Below are positions 36,481-46,313 of a stretch of 64,000 bases of DNA, in pieces. Each line of letters begins with the position of its first letter. The first letter of the stretch is position 1. The translations under genes were made by a program, and so were the position numbers. The stretch comes from Mesorhizobium sp. NZP2077 (GTDB taxonomy: Bacteria > Pseudomonadota > Alphaproteobacteria > Rhizobiales > Rhizobiaceae). The stretch spans positions 4,532,001 through 4,596,000 of the forward strand of contig NZ_CP051293.1 of NCBI RefSeq assembly GCF_013170805.1, in the 5' to 3' direction. The notes beneath the pieces are model-generated. The model was not told the DNA's origin, made no database searches, and was given only the letters and a program-made list of their open reading frames with translations.

Positions 36481-38925
36481 TCAGTAGAGGCCGCCGCCGC
36501 CGTCCTGGATGGCCTGGTTGGCCTGCGGCGACAGTGGGCCGCCCGACGCGTTGGAGCCGTCGGCGCCCATGCCGATCACCCAGTAGCTGTCGGCGGGACC
36601 AGTACCCGGCTTGAAGGCCTCGATGATGGTGCCCGGATCGCCCGACGCGGCACGCATGCCGGTCTTGCGATTGATGGCGACCAGGTTCATGCCGTCTGGG
36701 ACCTTGAAGTCGACATTGGGCGTGCCGTCCAGCGCCACACGCATGAAATCCTTGAAGATCGGGGCGGCAAGACCGCCGCCGGTGGCGCCATGGCCAAGGC
36801 CGCGCGGCGTGTCATAGCCCATATAGAGACCGACCACGAGGTTCGGCGTGTAGCCGATGAACCAGGCGTCCTTCTCGTCGTTGGTGGTGCCGGTCTTGCC
36901 GGCGATGTGACGTCCGAGTTCACCGATGGTGGCGCCGGTACCGCGTTGCACCACTCCTTCCATCATCGAGGTGATCTGGTAGGCGGTCATCGGATCGAGC
37001 ACCTGCTCGGAAGTGTCGACCAGTTCCGGCTCCGGCTGGTTCTTCCACTCAGGCGCGTTGCAGCCTTCGCAGCCACGCTCATCCTGCTTGAACACGGTCT
37101 TGCCGTAGCGATCCTGGATGCGGTCGATCAGCGATGGTTTGATCGATTTGCCGCCATTGGCCATGATCGAATAGGCCGAAACCATGCGCATGACGGTGGT
37201 CTCGCCGGAGCCCAGCGCCATCGGCAGATACGGCGCCAGATGATCGTAGACGCCGAAGCGCTCGGCATATTCGACGACCAGCTTCATGCCCATGTCGTTG
37301 GCAAGCCGCACCGTCATCAGGTTGCGCGACTTCTCGATGCCGGAGCGCAGCGTTGCCGGCCCGGCAACGGTGCCGTCATAGTTCTTCGGCGTCCAGGTCG
37401 TGTTGCCGCTCTGGATGGTGATCGGTCCGTCCATGATCACCGAGGCCGGCGTATAGCCATTGTCGAGCGCGGCCGAATAGACGATCGGCTTGAACGAGGA
37501 GCCCGGCTGGCGCATGGCCTGGGTGGCGCGGTTGAACTCCGACTGCGAATAGGAGAAGCCGCCGACCATGGCCAGCACGCGGCCTGTGTGCGGATCCATC
37601 GCGATCAGGCCACCTTCCACCTCGGGAACCTGACGCAGGCTGTATGTATTGTCGGAACCTTCGTTCTTCTGCACGAAGATGACGTCGCCCGGCTTCAGCA
37701 CGTCGGCCGGCGACTTGGCCTTGACCGTCTTGCCGTCGACCAGATGGCGCATGGCAAAGCCCATGTCGTCCTTGCTGACGGTGCCTTCGACACGCTCCTT
37801 GACGATGTCGCCCGACGCCTGGCGTGCGGGCTGGAGGCCAATCGAGAGGCCGGAGGCCGAGGAGTCGAGCACGACGGCCAGCGACCATTCGGGAACGTCT
37901 TCCAGCCCCTTGACGGCGCCCAGCGGGACGCCCCAGTCGCCGGACACGTCAATCGATGTCACCGGTCCGCGATAGCCACGCAGCGTGTCGTATTTCATCA
38001 AACCGTTCTGCATCGCCTTACGGGCTATAAGCTGAACCTTTGGATCAAGGGTCGTGCGAATGGAAAGACCGCCCTCATAGAGCGCATTCTCGCCATAGCG
38101 GGCGATGATCTGGCGACGAACCTCTTCGGTGAAATACTCGCCCGCGAACAGATATGAGCCGGTGCGGCGTGGGGCGACACCAAGCGGCTCGGCCTTCGCC
38201 TTCGCACCCTCTTCGGGGGTCACGTAACCGTTCTCGACCATCTGGCCGATGACCCAGTTGCGCCGTTCGATCGCGCGATCGGCATGCTTGAAGGGGTTGT
38301 AGTTGGCCGGACCTTTCGGCAGCGAAGCCAGATAGGCGGCCTCGGCCACGGTCAGTTCGTTCACCGATTTGTCGAAATAGGTCAGTGCGGCGCCGGCGAC
38401 ACCATAGGCGTTGAAGCCAAAGAAAATCTCGTTGAGATAGAGTTCAAGGATGCGATCCTTGGAATAGGCCTGTTCGATGCGGAACGAAAGGATGGCCTCC
38501 TTGACCTTGCGTTCCAGGGAGCGCTCGTTGGTGAGGAGGAAGTTCTTGGCAACCTGCTGGGTGATCGTCGAACCACCCTGCATCGGTCCACCGGAAACGT
38601 AAGTGAGCACCGCCCGGCCCAAGCCCGTTATGTCAACACCGGGATGGCTGTAGAAATTCTTGTCCTCGGCTGACAGAAAAGCCGCCTTGACGCGGTCCGG
38701 AATGGCCTGGATCGGCAAATACAGGCGCCGTTCGCGCGCATACTCCGCCATCAGAGAGCCATCCGAGGCATGGATACGGGTGGTCACAGGCGGCTCGTAC
38801 TTGGCCAGCACTTCGTAGTCAGGCAGATCCTTTGCTACATGGCCGATGTAAAGCGCAACGCCCGCCGCAGCCAGAAGGGCCAGCGTCGTGCCGATGCCGA
38901 AGAAATAGCCAATGAGACGAATCAT
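36481..38925 (-). CDS. mrcA: Penicillin-binding protein 1A (bifunctional transglycosylase/transpeptidase)
   Basis: This class A PBP polymerises and cross-links peptidoglycan. The 814-residue protein has one N-terminal membrane helix (about 5-28), the GT51 transglycosylase domain with catalytic Glu87 in AEDKNFYSHPGVD and GGSTITQQVAKN, and a transpeptidase domain with S476-xxK (PGSSFKP), SRN (533-535) and KTGTT (677-681). An OB-fold-like insert lies between them. It is upstream of prfB on the same strand; the order amiC-mrcA-prfB next to rne is common in this group. Confidence 0.97.
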   Translation of the reverse strand: MIRLIGYFFGIGTTLALLAAAGVALYIGHVAKDLPDYEVLAKYEPPVTTRIHASDGSLMAEYARERRLYLPIQAIPDRVKAAFLSAEDKNFYSHPGVDITGLGRAVLTYVSGGPMQGGSTITQQVAKNFLLTNERSLERKVKEAILSFRIEQAYSKDRILELYLNEIFFGFNAYGVAGAALTYFDKSVNELTVAEAAYLASLPKGPANYNPFKHADRAIERRNWVIGQMVENGYVTPEEGAKAKAEPLGVAPRRTGSYLFAGEYFTEEVRRQIIARYGENALYEGGLSIRTTLDPKVQLIARKAMQNGLMKYDTLRGYRGPVTSIDVSGDWGVPLGAVKGLEDVPEWSLAVVLDSSASGLSIGLQPARQASGDIVKERVEGTVSKDDMGFAMRHLVDGKTVKAKSPADVLKPGDVIFVQKNEGSDNTYSLRQVPEVEGGLIAMDPHTGRVLAMVGGFSYSQSEFNRATQAMRQPGSSFKPIVYSAALDNGYTPASVIMDGPITIQSGNTTWTPKNYDGTVAGPATLRSGIEKSRNLMTVRLANDMGMKLVVEYAERFGVYDHLAPYLPMALGSGETTVMRMVSAYSIMANGGKSIKPSLIDRIQDRYGKTVFKQDERGCEGCNAPEWKNQPEPELVDTSEQVLDPMTAYQITSMMEGVVQRGTGATIGELGRHIAGKTGTTNDEKDAWFIGYTPNLVVGLYMGYDTPRGLGHGATGGGLAAPIFKDFMRVALDGTPNVDFKVPDGMNLVAINRKTGMRAASGDPGTIIEAFKPGTGPADSYWVIGMGADGSNASGGPLSPQANQAIQDGGGGLY

Positions 38926-39138
38926 ACCCGCTCCAGTCCTTGGTTCGGGAATTTCCTAAACGAAGCCGCCTTCCACGCAAGCTTTCGAGCCGGTCCCAAT
39001 CCGTAATCGAAAACCCATGTCGCCACCATGTGGACAAAATACGGCAAGGGCTGATTTCGTGACCGGCTGCCTGGAATAAAGGCACAGGGTGTTGTCATCC
39101 GGCAACGCTGCCCCTGGTTGCAGGCGCCGCCAGACATG

Positions 39139-40401
39139 TCAGCCTCCGGTTCCTGGTCCGACCCGGGCGGAAGCGAACAGCGCGACGGCGTTGGTGATGC
39201 TCTGTGCGGCCTTGCCGCGCCATTCGGCGTCGAGCAGTTGCGCCTCGTCCTTGGCATTCGAGAGATAACCGAGTTCGACCAGCACGGATGGCACGTCTGG
39301 CGCCTTCAGCACCTTGAATCCGGCGGAACGCTGCGGATTGTTGATGAGACCGACGCTGGTCGATAACTGGCCGACCAGAGTGTGGGCGAAACTCATCGAA
39401 AATGTGTGCGTCTCGCGGCGGATCAGGTCGATAAGGATGTCGGTCACTTCCTTGTTATCGTCCTTGATGACCATGCCGGCGAACTGGTCGGAGAGATTTT
39501 CGCGGTCGGCAAGCGCCTGCGCCTCGGGATCCGACGCCTTGTCGGAAACTGTGTAGACAGTGGCGCCGCGGATGCCCTTGACGCTGATTGTGTCGGCATG
39601 GATCGAAATCAGCAGGTCGGCCTCGTGCTGGCGGGCAATGCGCACGCGGTCGTCCAGACGCAGATATTCATCGGTGTCGCGCGTCATGAAGACATCGTAT
39701 TTGCCGATGGCGGCGAGCTTGTCGCGCAGCTCCGTGGCAAAGGCCAGCGTAACGTTCTTCTCGATGGTGCCGTTCAGACCCTCGGCGCCGCCGTCGACGC
39801 CGCCATGGCCGGGATCGATGACGACGGTGAAGCGGTGGCCCGGATTGGAGACCGGCCCGGTGCCGACCCGCCCGCCCTTGTCGGTCGAAACCGTCGAACC
39901 GGTGGTCAGCGCCTGGTTGGCCAGGGCGGCGTCGAACTCCCGTTCGGAGGCGGCCGACATGTCGATGGCAATGCGGTAGCCGGTTCCGTCCTCATTCTTG
40001 AGCACATCCAGCTTGTCGACGGCGAACGGCCCCTTGCCGGTCAGGATCAGCCGCGAAACGCCCTCGCCGAGTGCGCCCAGGCGCACGCCCTTAACCAGGC
40101 CGCGCGGCTTCAAATCCTTGGCGTCGATGGCCAGCCTGGTATTCGCCAGATCGATGACCAGACGATTGGGTCCGCGCAACAGGAACCACTTGATGTCCGG
40201 TTCGCGGTCGAAATCCATGACGATGCGCATCTTGGTGGCATCGCCCGCCATCTTGTAGCCTTTCGCCACCAGTGGCGCGTCGGCGGCATTGGTAACAGGG
40301 GAAAGCACCTGCGAAATCGCCACCAGCACCAAGAGACAGAAGGCGCGCAGAATCCGGCTGCCGACACGACATCCCTTGTCTGTGAAGTCTGCCAGTCCCA
40401 T
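39139..40401 (-). CDS. amiC: N-acetylmuramoyl-L-alanine amidase with AMIN domain
   Basis: The amidase cuts septal peptidoglycan to separate daughter cells. The 420-residue protein has an N-terminal signal region (RAFCLLVLVAISQVLSPVTNA), an AMIN localisation domain (about 45-160) and a zinc Amidase_3 domain (about 190-410). Catalytic landmarks are VVIDPGHGGVDGG, Glu in IEKNVTLAFA, SIHAD and VLVELGYLSN. It lies upstream of mrcA on the same strand, so the two cell-wall genes are probably co-expressed. Confidence 0.95.
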   Translation of the reverse strand: MGLADFTDKGCRVGSRILRAFCLLVLVAISQVLSPVTNAADAPLVAKGYKMAGDATKMRIVMDFDREPDIKWFLLRGPNRLVIDLANTRLAIDAKDLKPRGLVKGVRLGALGEGVSRLILTGKGPFAVDKLDVLKNEDGTGYRIAIDMSAASEREFDAALANQALTTGSTVSTDKGGRVGTGPVSNPGHRFTVVIDPGHGGVDGGAEGLNGTIEKNVTLAFATELRDKLAAIGKYDVFMTRDTDEYLRLDDRVRIARQHEADLLISIHADTISVKGIRGATVYTVSDKASDPEAQALADRENLSDQFAGMVIKDDNKEVTDILIDLIRRETHTFSMSFAHTLVGQLSTSVGLINNPQRSAGFKVLKAPDVPSVLVELGYLSNAKDEAQLLDAEWRGKAAQSITNAVALFASARVGPGTGG

Positions 40402-41053
40402 CTGTCTTCCAGTCGCTCCCGGTTTGGCGCCAGGCGCCTTCTCGTTTCGTCGAAGTGCCGGTTAGGCCGCGAACTCGATTAACGATTGGTATCCAGAGAA
40501 GGTTAACCAAGCCTTTTCATGCAAGGTTTGGAACCCAGGCTTACGCTACGGAACTGCTTTTTGCCGGCATCGGAAATCGGGGTTGCCTTCCACCCCGTCA
40601 AATCATAAAAGCGATAGTGGATCACTGCAATCCTGGAACCGCCCTCCTCCGCAGCTTCCTGCTACAGGGTCAGATGAAAAGGCGGCTCCTTTCGCTTCAA
40701 GCGAAAAGGGTTCAGGTGATTGCGACGAATTTCGCAGGTGTGCTCCCGTGGCGGGGGAATCACCTGCGTGAGGAAAACGGCCGGGTTTGTTCCCGTGCCG
40801 GCTCTGTATGAGCAAACAAGCTGGTCCGGTTTCCGGGCTTTGGTTCAAAAGGTTCTGCTGGTGACGATGGCTTCAAGCGCAATCATGGAAAGGTCCGCAT
40901 CAAACCGCGCCAGTATGGCTGCGGGCGGCACCGCCATGACGCGCAGGCCCCGTCCGGCGGACATTCAGACATCCGGCACCCACACTCCAGACACGCAGCA
41001 GCGGGCTTTGCCTTGCAAGCTGCGGCTGACGGCTGCCGGGAGGAAACGAAATA
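40402..41053 (+). promoter_or_regulatory. Long leader region of rne with strong inverted repeats
   Basis: The 652 bp between amiC and rne hold no convincing gene. On the rne strand there is a hairpin CCTTTCGCTT/AAGCGAAAAGG (40688-40709), then a 9-bp perfect pair CAGGTGATT (40713-40721) and AATCACCTG (40758-40766) enclosing two small hairpins, a likely three-way junction. In E. coli a structured 5' leader lets RNase E limit its own mRNA; the same is inferred here. Confidence 0.6.
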
Positions 41054-43987
41054 ATGCCCAACAAAATGCTGATAGACGCCTCCCACCCGGAGGAAACACG
41101 CGTTGTCGTCGTACGCGGTAACCGTATCGAAGAATTCGACTTTGAATCCCAGGACAAGAAGCAGCTCAAAGGAAACATCTACCTCGCCCGCGTAACGCGC
41201 GTCGAACCCTCCCTTCAGGCGGCCTTTGTCGAATATGGCGGCAACCGTCACGGTTTTCTCGCCTTCAGTGAAATACACCCCGACTACTACCAGATCCCGG
41301 TCGCCGACCGTCAGGCCCTGCTGCGCGCCGAAGCGCAGGAGGCCGAAGACGAAGAGGACGAGGATGGCGAAGGCGATGATCGCCAGAGCCGTGATCGCGG
41401 CCGGCGCGGGCGCCGGCGTGGCGGCAAGAGCCGCGACCGCGGTGAGCACAAGCGCGATGCGGGCGAAGCAGGCGAAGGCTCCGGCGAGGCAGGCGAAGGC
41501 AGCGACAACGGCGACATCGTTGTCGAGGAGATCTCCCACACATCCGAGATCATCGAACACGCAGCCGATACATCAGAACATTCAGAGCATGCCGATGCGT
41601 CCGGCCATGATGAAGGTTCCGGCGAACAGGACGAAACCGAAACCCGCGAGGGCGGCCCGACATCGATCGCCGCCGCGGTCGAAGGCGATGTGATTTCCGA
41701 ACCCGTCTCGCAGACGGAACAGGGCACTGAAGCAACGTCCGGCGACAATGATCGCGGCATGCTGGAGGAAGTACAGTCCTCGCATCCCGATGACCACGAG
41801 ATCGAATCGGTCGGCGCCGAGGATGCGCTGGAAGAAGTGCGCAACCGCCGCAAGCCGGTGCGCCGCCAGTACAAGATTCAGGAAGTGATCAAACGCCGGC
41901 AGATCCTGCTGGTTCAGGTCGTCAAGGAAGAGCGCGGCAACAAGGGCGCGGCACTGACCACCTATCTGTCGCTTGCCGGCCGCTATTCGGTGCTGATGCC
42001 GAACACGGCGCGCGGCGGCGGCATTTCGCGCAAGATCACCAGTGCGGTCGACCGCAAGCGCCTGAAGGAGGTGGTCGCCGATCTCGAAGTGCCGCAAGGC
42101 ATGGGCGTTATCCTGCGCACCGCCGGCGAGAGCCGCACCAAGGCCGAGATCAAGCGCGACTACGAATATCTGATGCGGCTTTGGGAGAACGTGCGCAATC
42201 TCACGCTCCAGTCCACCGCCCCTGCCCTCGTCTACGAGGAAGGCAGCCTGATCAAGCGTTCGGTGCGCGACCTCTACAACAAGGATATCGACGAGATTCT
42301 CGTCTCCGGCGAAGAGGGCTACCGCGAGGCCAAGGACTTCATGCGCATGCTGATGCCGAGCCACGCCAAAGTGGTTCAGCCGTTCCGCGACACGACGCCG
42401 ATCTTCGTGCGCAACGGCATCGAGGCACAGCTCGACCGCATGCTGCAGCCGCAAGTGACGCTGAAGAGCGGCGGCTACATCATCATCAACCAGACCGAGG
42501 CGCTGGTCGCCATCGACGTCAATTCGGGTCGCTCCACCAAGGAGCACTCGATCGAGGACACGGCACTCCACACCAATCTGGAAGCGGCCGAGGAAGTCGC
42601 GCGTCAGCTGAGGCTTCGCGATCTGGCCGGCCTGATCGTCATCGACTTCATCGACATGGAGGAGAACCGCAACAACCGCTCCGTCGAGAAGCGGCTGAAG
42701 GATCACCTCAAGAACGATCGTGCCCGTATCCAGGTCGGCCGCATCTCGCATTTCGGCTTGATGGAGATGTCACGTCAGCGCATCCGCGCCAGCGTGCTGG
42801 AATCGACCATGAAGCCCTGCCCGCATTGCGGCGGCACCGGCCATGTGCGCTCCGATTCTTCGGTCGCGCTGATGGTGGTGCGGGCGATCGAGGAATTCCT
42901 GCTCAAGGATTCGCGCAGCCACATCACGGTGCGGACGCCGGCGGCGACCGCGCTCTACGTGCTCAACCACAAGCGCGGCACACTGGTGGAACTCGAAAGC
43001 CGCTTCGGCCTGACCATCACCATCGAGGCCGATGATACGGTTGGCGCGCAGCACTATGCGATCTTCCGCGGCGCTCTGGCCGAAAAGCCGGAAGGCTTTG
43101 TCGAGGCGCGTAGCTTTCCGGCCTATGTCGAGCCGGACGAGCCCGAGGACGAGATTGTCGTCGTCGAGGAAGACGAAGAGGTATCGGTCCAGGCCGAGCA
43201 GCCGCGCCAGCAGCCGCAGCAAAACCAGCAGCCGCGGCCTGCCGTTGGCGAGGACGGCGAAGGCCGCGACCGCAAGCGCCGCAAGCGTCGCAGACGTCGC
43301 GGCGGCAGGGACCGCGATCGCGAACATGGCGCCCCGGCGGACGGCTCATCCGTCTCCGCTCCGGCCGGCGATTTCGCCGGCTCGGCTGACGATGACGACG
43401 GCGAAGCCGACGACGCCGCTCCGATCGCTGCCGGCGCCTCTGACGAGGCGGCGCAGGCTTCGGATGACAGCCAGGGCAAGAAGCGCCGGCGTGGCAAGCG
43501 TGGCGGCAAGCGCAATCGCCGTGAAGACGGCGAAGGCGAGACCGAGGCAAGTGCCGGCGAAACGACCGAGGCTTCCGAGGCTGATGCTTCCGAAAGCGAG
43601 CCTGCCTCGATCGAGCCGGTGGCCGTTGCCGTGGCGGAAGAGCCTGTGGCTGCTGTGAGCGAAGAGGTGCCGAGCACCGAAAAGCCCAAGAAGCCGCGTC
43701 GCGCAGCCAAGCCGAAGAAGGCAGCCGCCGAGGCCGTCGCCGAAACGTCTGTCGTCGAAGCGGCCGCGGAAACGCCGGTCGAGGCTCCGGTGGCTGTTGC
43801 CGAGGAAACAGTGGCTGCTGCCGTCGCGGAAGAGCCTGCAAAGGCCCGACCGTCACGACGCAAGCCGGCGGCCATCGATGCACCTGTCGTGCCGGTGGTT
43901 TCCTCGACCGTCGCCACCGAGCCGGAAGCCAAGACCGAAGAAAAGCCGAAGCGCGCCGGCTGGTGGCAGCGGAAGGGCTTTTTCTAG
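41054..43987 (+). CDS. rne: Ribonuclease E
   Basis: RNase E is the main mRNA-decay and rRNA/tRNA-processing endonuclease. The 977-residue protein has an S1 domain split by a very acidic and Arg-rich insertion (about residues 92-265), as in other alphaproteobacteria. Then follow the 5'-sensor and DNase-I-like domain with catalytic Asp in AIDVNSG and LAGLIVIDFIDM, and the Zn-link CPHCGGTGH. A long disordered tail rich in Glu, Ala, Arg and Pro ends with AGWWQRKGFF, a terminal motif seen in rhizobial homologues that probably binds partners. A terminator follows. Confidence 0.97.
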   Translation: MPNKMLIDASHPEETRVVVVRGNRIEEFDFESQDKKQLKGNIYLARVTRVEPSLQAAFVEYGGNRHGFLAFSEIHPDYYQIPVADRQALLRAEAQEAEDEEDEDGEGDDRQSRDRGRRGRRRGGKSRDRGEHKRDAGEAGEGSGEAGEGSDNGDIVVEEISHTSEIIEHAADTSEHSEHADASGHDEGSGEQDETETREGGPTSIAAAVEGDVISEPVSQTEQGTEATSGDNDRGMLEEVQSSHPDDHEIESVGAEDALEEVRNRRKPVRRQYKIQEVIKRRQILLVQVVKEERGNKGAALTTYLSLAGRYSVLMPNTARGGGISRKITSAVDRKRLKEVVADLEVPQGMGVILRTAGESRTKAEIKRDYEYLMRLWENVRNLTLQSTAPALVYEEGSLIKRSVRDLYNKDIDEILVSGEEGYREAKDFMRMLMPSHAKVVQPFRDTTPIFVRNGIEAQLDRMLQPQVTLKSGGYIIINQTEALVAIDVNSGRSTKEHSIEDTALHTNLEAAEEVARQLRLRDLAGLIVIDFIDMEENRNNRSVEKRLKDHLKNDRARIQVGRISHFGLMEMSRQRIRASVLESTMKPCPHCGGTGHVRSDSSVALMVVRAIEEFLLKDSRSHITVRTPAATALYVLNHKRGTLVELESRFGLTITIEADDTVGAQHYAIFRGALAEKPEGFVEARSFPAYVEPDEPEDEIVVVEEDEEVSVQAEQPRQQPQQNQQPRPAVGEDGEGRDRKRRKRRRRRGGRDRDREHGAPADGSSVSAPAGDFAGSADDDDGEADDAAPIAAGASDEAAQASDDSQGKKRRRGKRGGKRNRREDGEGETEASAGETTEASEADASESEPASIEPVAVAVAEEPVAAVSEEVPSTEKPKKPRRAAKPKKAAAEAVAETSVVEAAAETPVEAPVAVAEETVAAAVAEEPAKARPSRRKPAAIDAPVVPVVSSTVATEPEAKTEEKPKRAGWWQRKGFF

Positions 43988-44020
43988 GCTTTTCAACTGA
44001 TTGAAGTGATTTTTTGAAAG

Positions 44021-44057
44021 AAATCCCGCGCCGATCGAAAGACGGTGCGGGATTTTT
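44021..44057. terminator. Bidirectional terminator between rne and glsA
   Basis: A 9-bp stem (AAATCCCGC at 44021-44029, GCGGGATTT at 44047-44055) plus partial inner pairs is followed by TTTTT on the plus strand and TTTCTTTC on the minus strand. It serves rne and the convergent glutaminase gene. Confidence 0.88.
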
Positions 44058-44086
44058 CATATCTGGCGTTGCAACAGGTCGCGAAA

Positions 44087-45016
44087 TTATGGCGCGAAGA
44101 TCGACCAGTTCATCATCCTGGCCAGCTTCTCCAGCGCGATCGACCCCAGTTTGGAATTGCCGTTGGCGTTGAGACCCGGCGACCAGACGGCAAGCGAGGC
44201 GACGCCCGGCACGATGCCCAATATGCCACCGCCGACGCCGCTTTTTCCCGGAATGCCGACACGGAAGGCGAAATCGCCGGAGCCGTCATAGTGGCCGCAG
44301 GTCAGCATCATGGCGCCGATGCGCCGCGCCCGTTCGGCCGACACCACGGTATGCCCGGTCGCTGGATTCTTGCCGCCATTGGCGAGGAAGCGGCCCGCCA
44401 TCGCCAGCTGCCGGCAACTCATGGCGATGGCGCAATGGTGGAAATAGACGCCGAGCGCCAGTTCCGGCGCATGATGAAGATTGCCGAAGGATTTCATGTA
44501 GTTGGCGAGCGCGAAATTGCGATAGCCGGTGGCCCGTTCGGAGGCGGCGACCTCGCGGTCGATGATGATGGTCTCGTCGTCGGCGAGGAACTGGATGAAG
44601 CGCAGAATCTCACCGATCGCCTCGCGCGGCTGGTGGCCGGCAAGCAGAATGTCGGAAATGACAATGGCACCGGCGTTGATGAACGGATTGCGCGGAATGC
44701 CGTTCTCATGCTCGAGCTGGACGATCGAGTTGAACGGATTGCCCGAAGGCTCGCGCCCTACCCGTTTCCACAGCGCGTCGCCGACATTGCCGAGCGCCAG
44801 CGTCAGCGTAAAAACCTTCGAAATGCTCTGGATCGAGAACGCCTGATCGGCATCACCGGCCATCAGCATGCGGCCGTCATTGGTGACGGCAGCGATGCCG
44901 AATTTCCTTGGATCGACCTTCCCCAGTTGGGGAATATAGGTCGCGACATCGCCGCGATCGCTCCGCTCGGCCATTTCGGCGGTGACTTCGGCCAGCGCCA
45001 GCTCGAGTTCCGGCAT
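44087..45016 (-). CDS. glsA: Glutaminase
   Basis: GlsA hydrolyses glutamine to glutamate and ammonia. The 309-residue serine-dependent beta-lactamase-fold enzyme has the catalytic SxxK in [14 protein letters not shown] and the family blocks [22 protein letters not shown] and [13 protein letters not shown]. Length is normal. The gene starts 4 bp after the aminotransferase stop with GAGGTAG as ribosome site, so the pair forms an operon that handles glutamine/glutamate and amino transfer. Confidence 0.95.
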   Translation of the reverse strand: MPELELALAEVTAEMAERSDRGDVATYIPQLGKVDPRKFGIAAVTNDGRMLMAGDADQAFSIQSISKVFTLTLALGNVGDALWKRVGREPSGNPFNSIVQLEHENGIPRNPFINAGAIVISDILLAGHQPREAIGEILRFIQFLADDETIIIDREVAASERATGYRNFALANYMKSFGNLHHAPELALGVYFHHCAIAMSCRQLAMAGRFLANGGKNPATGHTVVSAERARRIGAMMLTCGHYDGSGDFAFRVGIPGKSGVGGGILGIVPGVASLAVWSPGLNANGNSKLGSIALEKLARMMNWSIFAP

Positions 45017-45020
45017 GGTG

Positions 45021-46169
45021 CTACCTCAACCAGCGTTCGATGCGCGCCATTGCCTCGACCATGTCGTCATGGCTGCCGGCATAGGAAAACCGCATGGTGC
45101 GATGCCCCGCCTTGGTGTCGAAGTCGCGGCCGGGCGTCGCCGCAACATGCGCCTCGGCCAGCATCTTGCGGGCAAAGGCCATGCTGTCATTGGTGTGCCT
45201 GACGACATCGCAAAAGGCATAGAATGCGCCGTCCATGGGCGCCGCCAGCGGAAAGCCGAGTTCCGGCAGACGTTTCATCAGCAGTTCGCGATTCCAGGCG
45301 TAGCGGCCCTTGACCGCTTCCAGCTCTTCGGTCGCGGCAAAAGCCTCGATCGCGGCGATCTGCGACAGTTCCGGCGTCGAGATGTAGAGGCTCTGGGCAA
45401 TGCGTTCGACTGGCCGCACCAGCTCTTCCGGCAACACCATCCAGCCGATTCGCCAGCCGGTCATGCAGTAGTATTTCGAGAACGAGTTGATCACCGTCAC
45501 GCTGTTGCCGAAGGCGAGTGCCGTGGTGTCCGGGGCGCCATAGGCCAGCCGGTGGTAGATCTCGTCGGAAATGACGGCGATGCCCAGCGTCTCCGCTGTA
45601 TTGACCAGCGCCGAAAGCTCGTCGGCCGGTATGACCGCGCCGGTCGGATTGGCCGGACTTGCAAACAGGACGCCCTTCAGCTGCTTCTCGCGATGCGCTG
45701 TCTCCAGATGACCGCTATGCAGATAGGCTGCGTCGCCGAGCTCGATCTCGACAACATCGATGCCGAGCGCCGCCATGATGTTACGATAGGCAGGGTAACC
45801 GGGTGCTGCGATGGCGACGCGGTCGCCCGGATCGAACATCGCCAGGAAAGCGAGATTGAAGGCCGCAGACGATCCCGTGGTCACCGCGATCCGGCCGGGC
45901 TCGATTTCAAGCCGATAGTGATCCGCGTAATGCTCCGCGATCGCCTTGCGCAGACCGGCCAGACCCAGCGTGTCGGTGTAGCCAATGCGGCCGTGCTCCA
46001 AGGCCTTGGCCGCGGCGGCGCGAACCCGTGGGGGCGCCGGATCGGAGGGCTGGCCGACCGCCATGGAAATCACCGGCACGCCCTGGGCTTTCAGCCGGTT
46101 CGCTTCGGCCAGCACATCCATGGCGTGGAACGGCTCGACATTGCCGCGACGTGAGAGCGAAACGACCAT
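45021..46169 (-). CDS. Class I/II aminotransferase (PLP-dependent)
   Basis: The 382-residue fold-type I enzyme starts [20 protein letters not shown] and has [51 protein letters not shown] and the PLP-binding Lys in [16 protein letters not shown], plus the Arg in TMRFSYAG. This is the aspartate/aromatic or alanine aminotransferase group; substrate is not decided by sequence. The chosen ATG has AGGGATAAA upstream. It is the first gene of an operon with glsA and is divergent from the M48 protease. Confidence 0.9.
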   Translation of the reverse strand: MVVSLSRRGNVEPFHAMDVLAEANRLKAQGVPVISMAVGQPSDPAPPRVRAAAAKALEHGRIGYTDTLGLAGLRKAIAEHYADHYRLEIEPGRIAVTTGSSAAFNLAFLAMFDPGDRVAIAAPGYPAYRNIMAALGIDVVEIELGDAAYLHSGHLETAHREKQLKGVLFASPANPTGAVIPADELSALVNTAETLGIAVISDEIYHRLAYGAPDTTALAFGNSVTVINSFSKYYCMTGWRIGWMVLPEELVRPVERIAQSLYISTPELSQIAAIEAFAATEELEAVKGRYAWNRELLMKRLPELGFPLAAPMDGAFYAFCDVVRHTNDSMAFARKMLAEAHVAATPGRDFDTKAGHRTMRFSYAGSHDDMVEAMARIERWLR

Positions 46170-46313
46170 TTTATCCCTATCCCGACGGTTGGGCACGCCA
46201 TGCCCTCGAATACATGCGCCGCACAAATGCCCGATTGATGTGAGGATCACAAGTTGAGGAAGTTTCCGGCGCCGACTTTTCATCTTTCGCCCGCTCGTCT
46301 ACCAGTGGACATC

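Noticed and set aside
35977..38157. Long plus-strand ORF (726 residues)
   Set aside because: Antisense shadow of mrcA and prfB, which are firmly supported by motifs.
40455..40811. 118-residue ORF in the rne leader
   Set aside because: No motif or ribosome site, and it overlaps the strong inverted repeats.
41300..41700. Minus-strand ORFs opposite the RNase E acidic insertion
   Set aside because: Mirror images of the Glu/Asp-rich codons; no domain or ribosome site.
43000..44060. Minus-strand ORFs of 347 and 269 residues opposite rne
   Set aside because: They follow the reverse of the repetitive rne tail and consist of low-complexity Arg/Pro/Ser-rich sequence.
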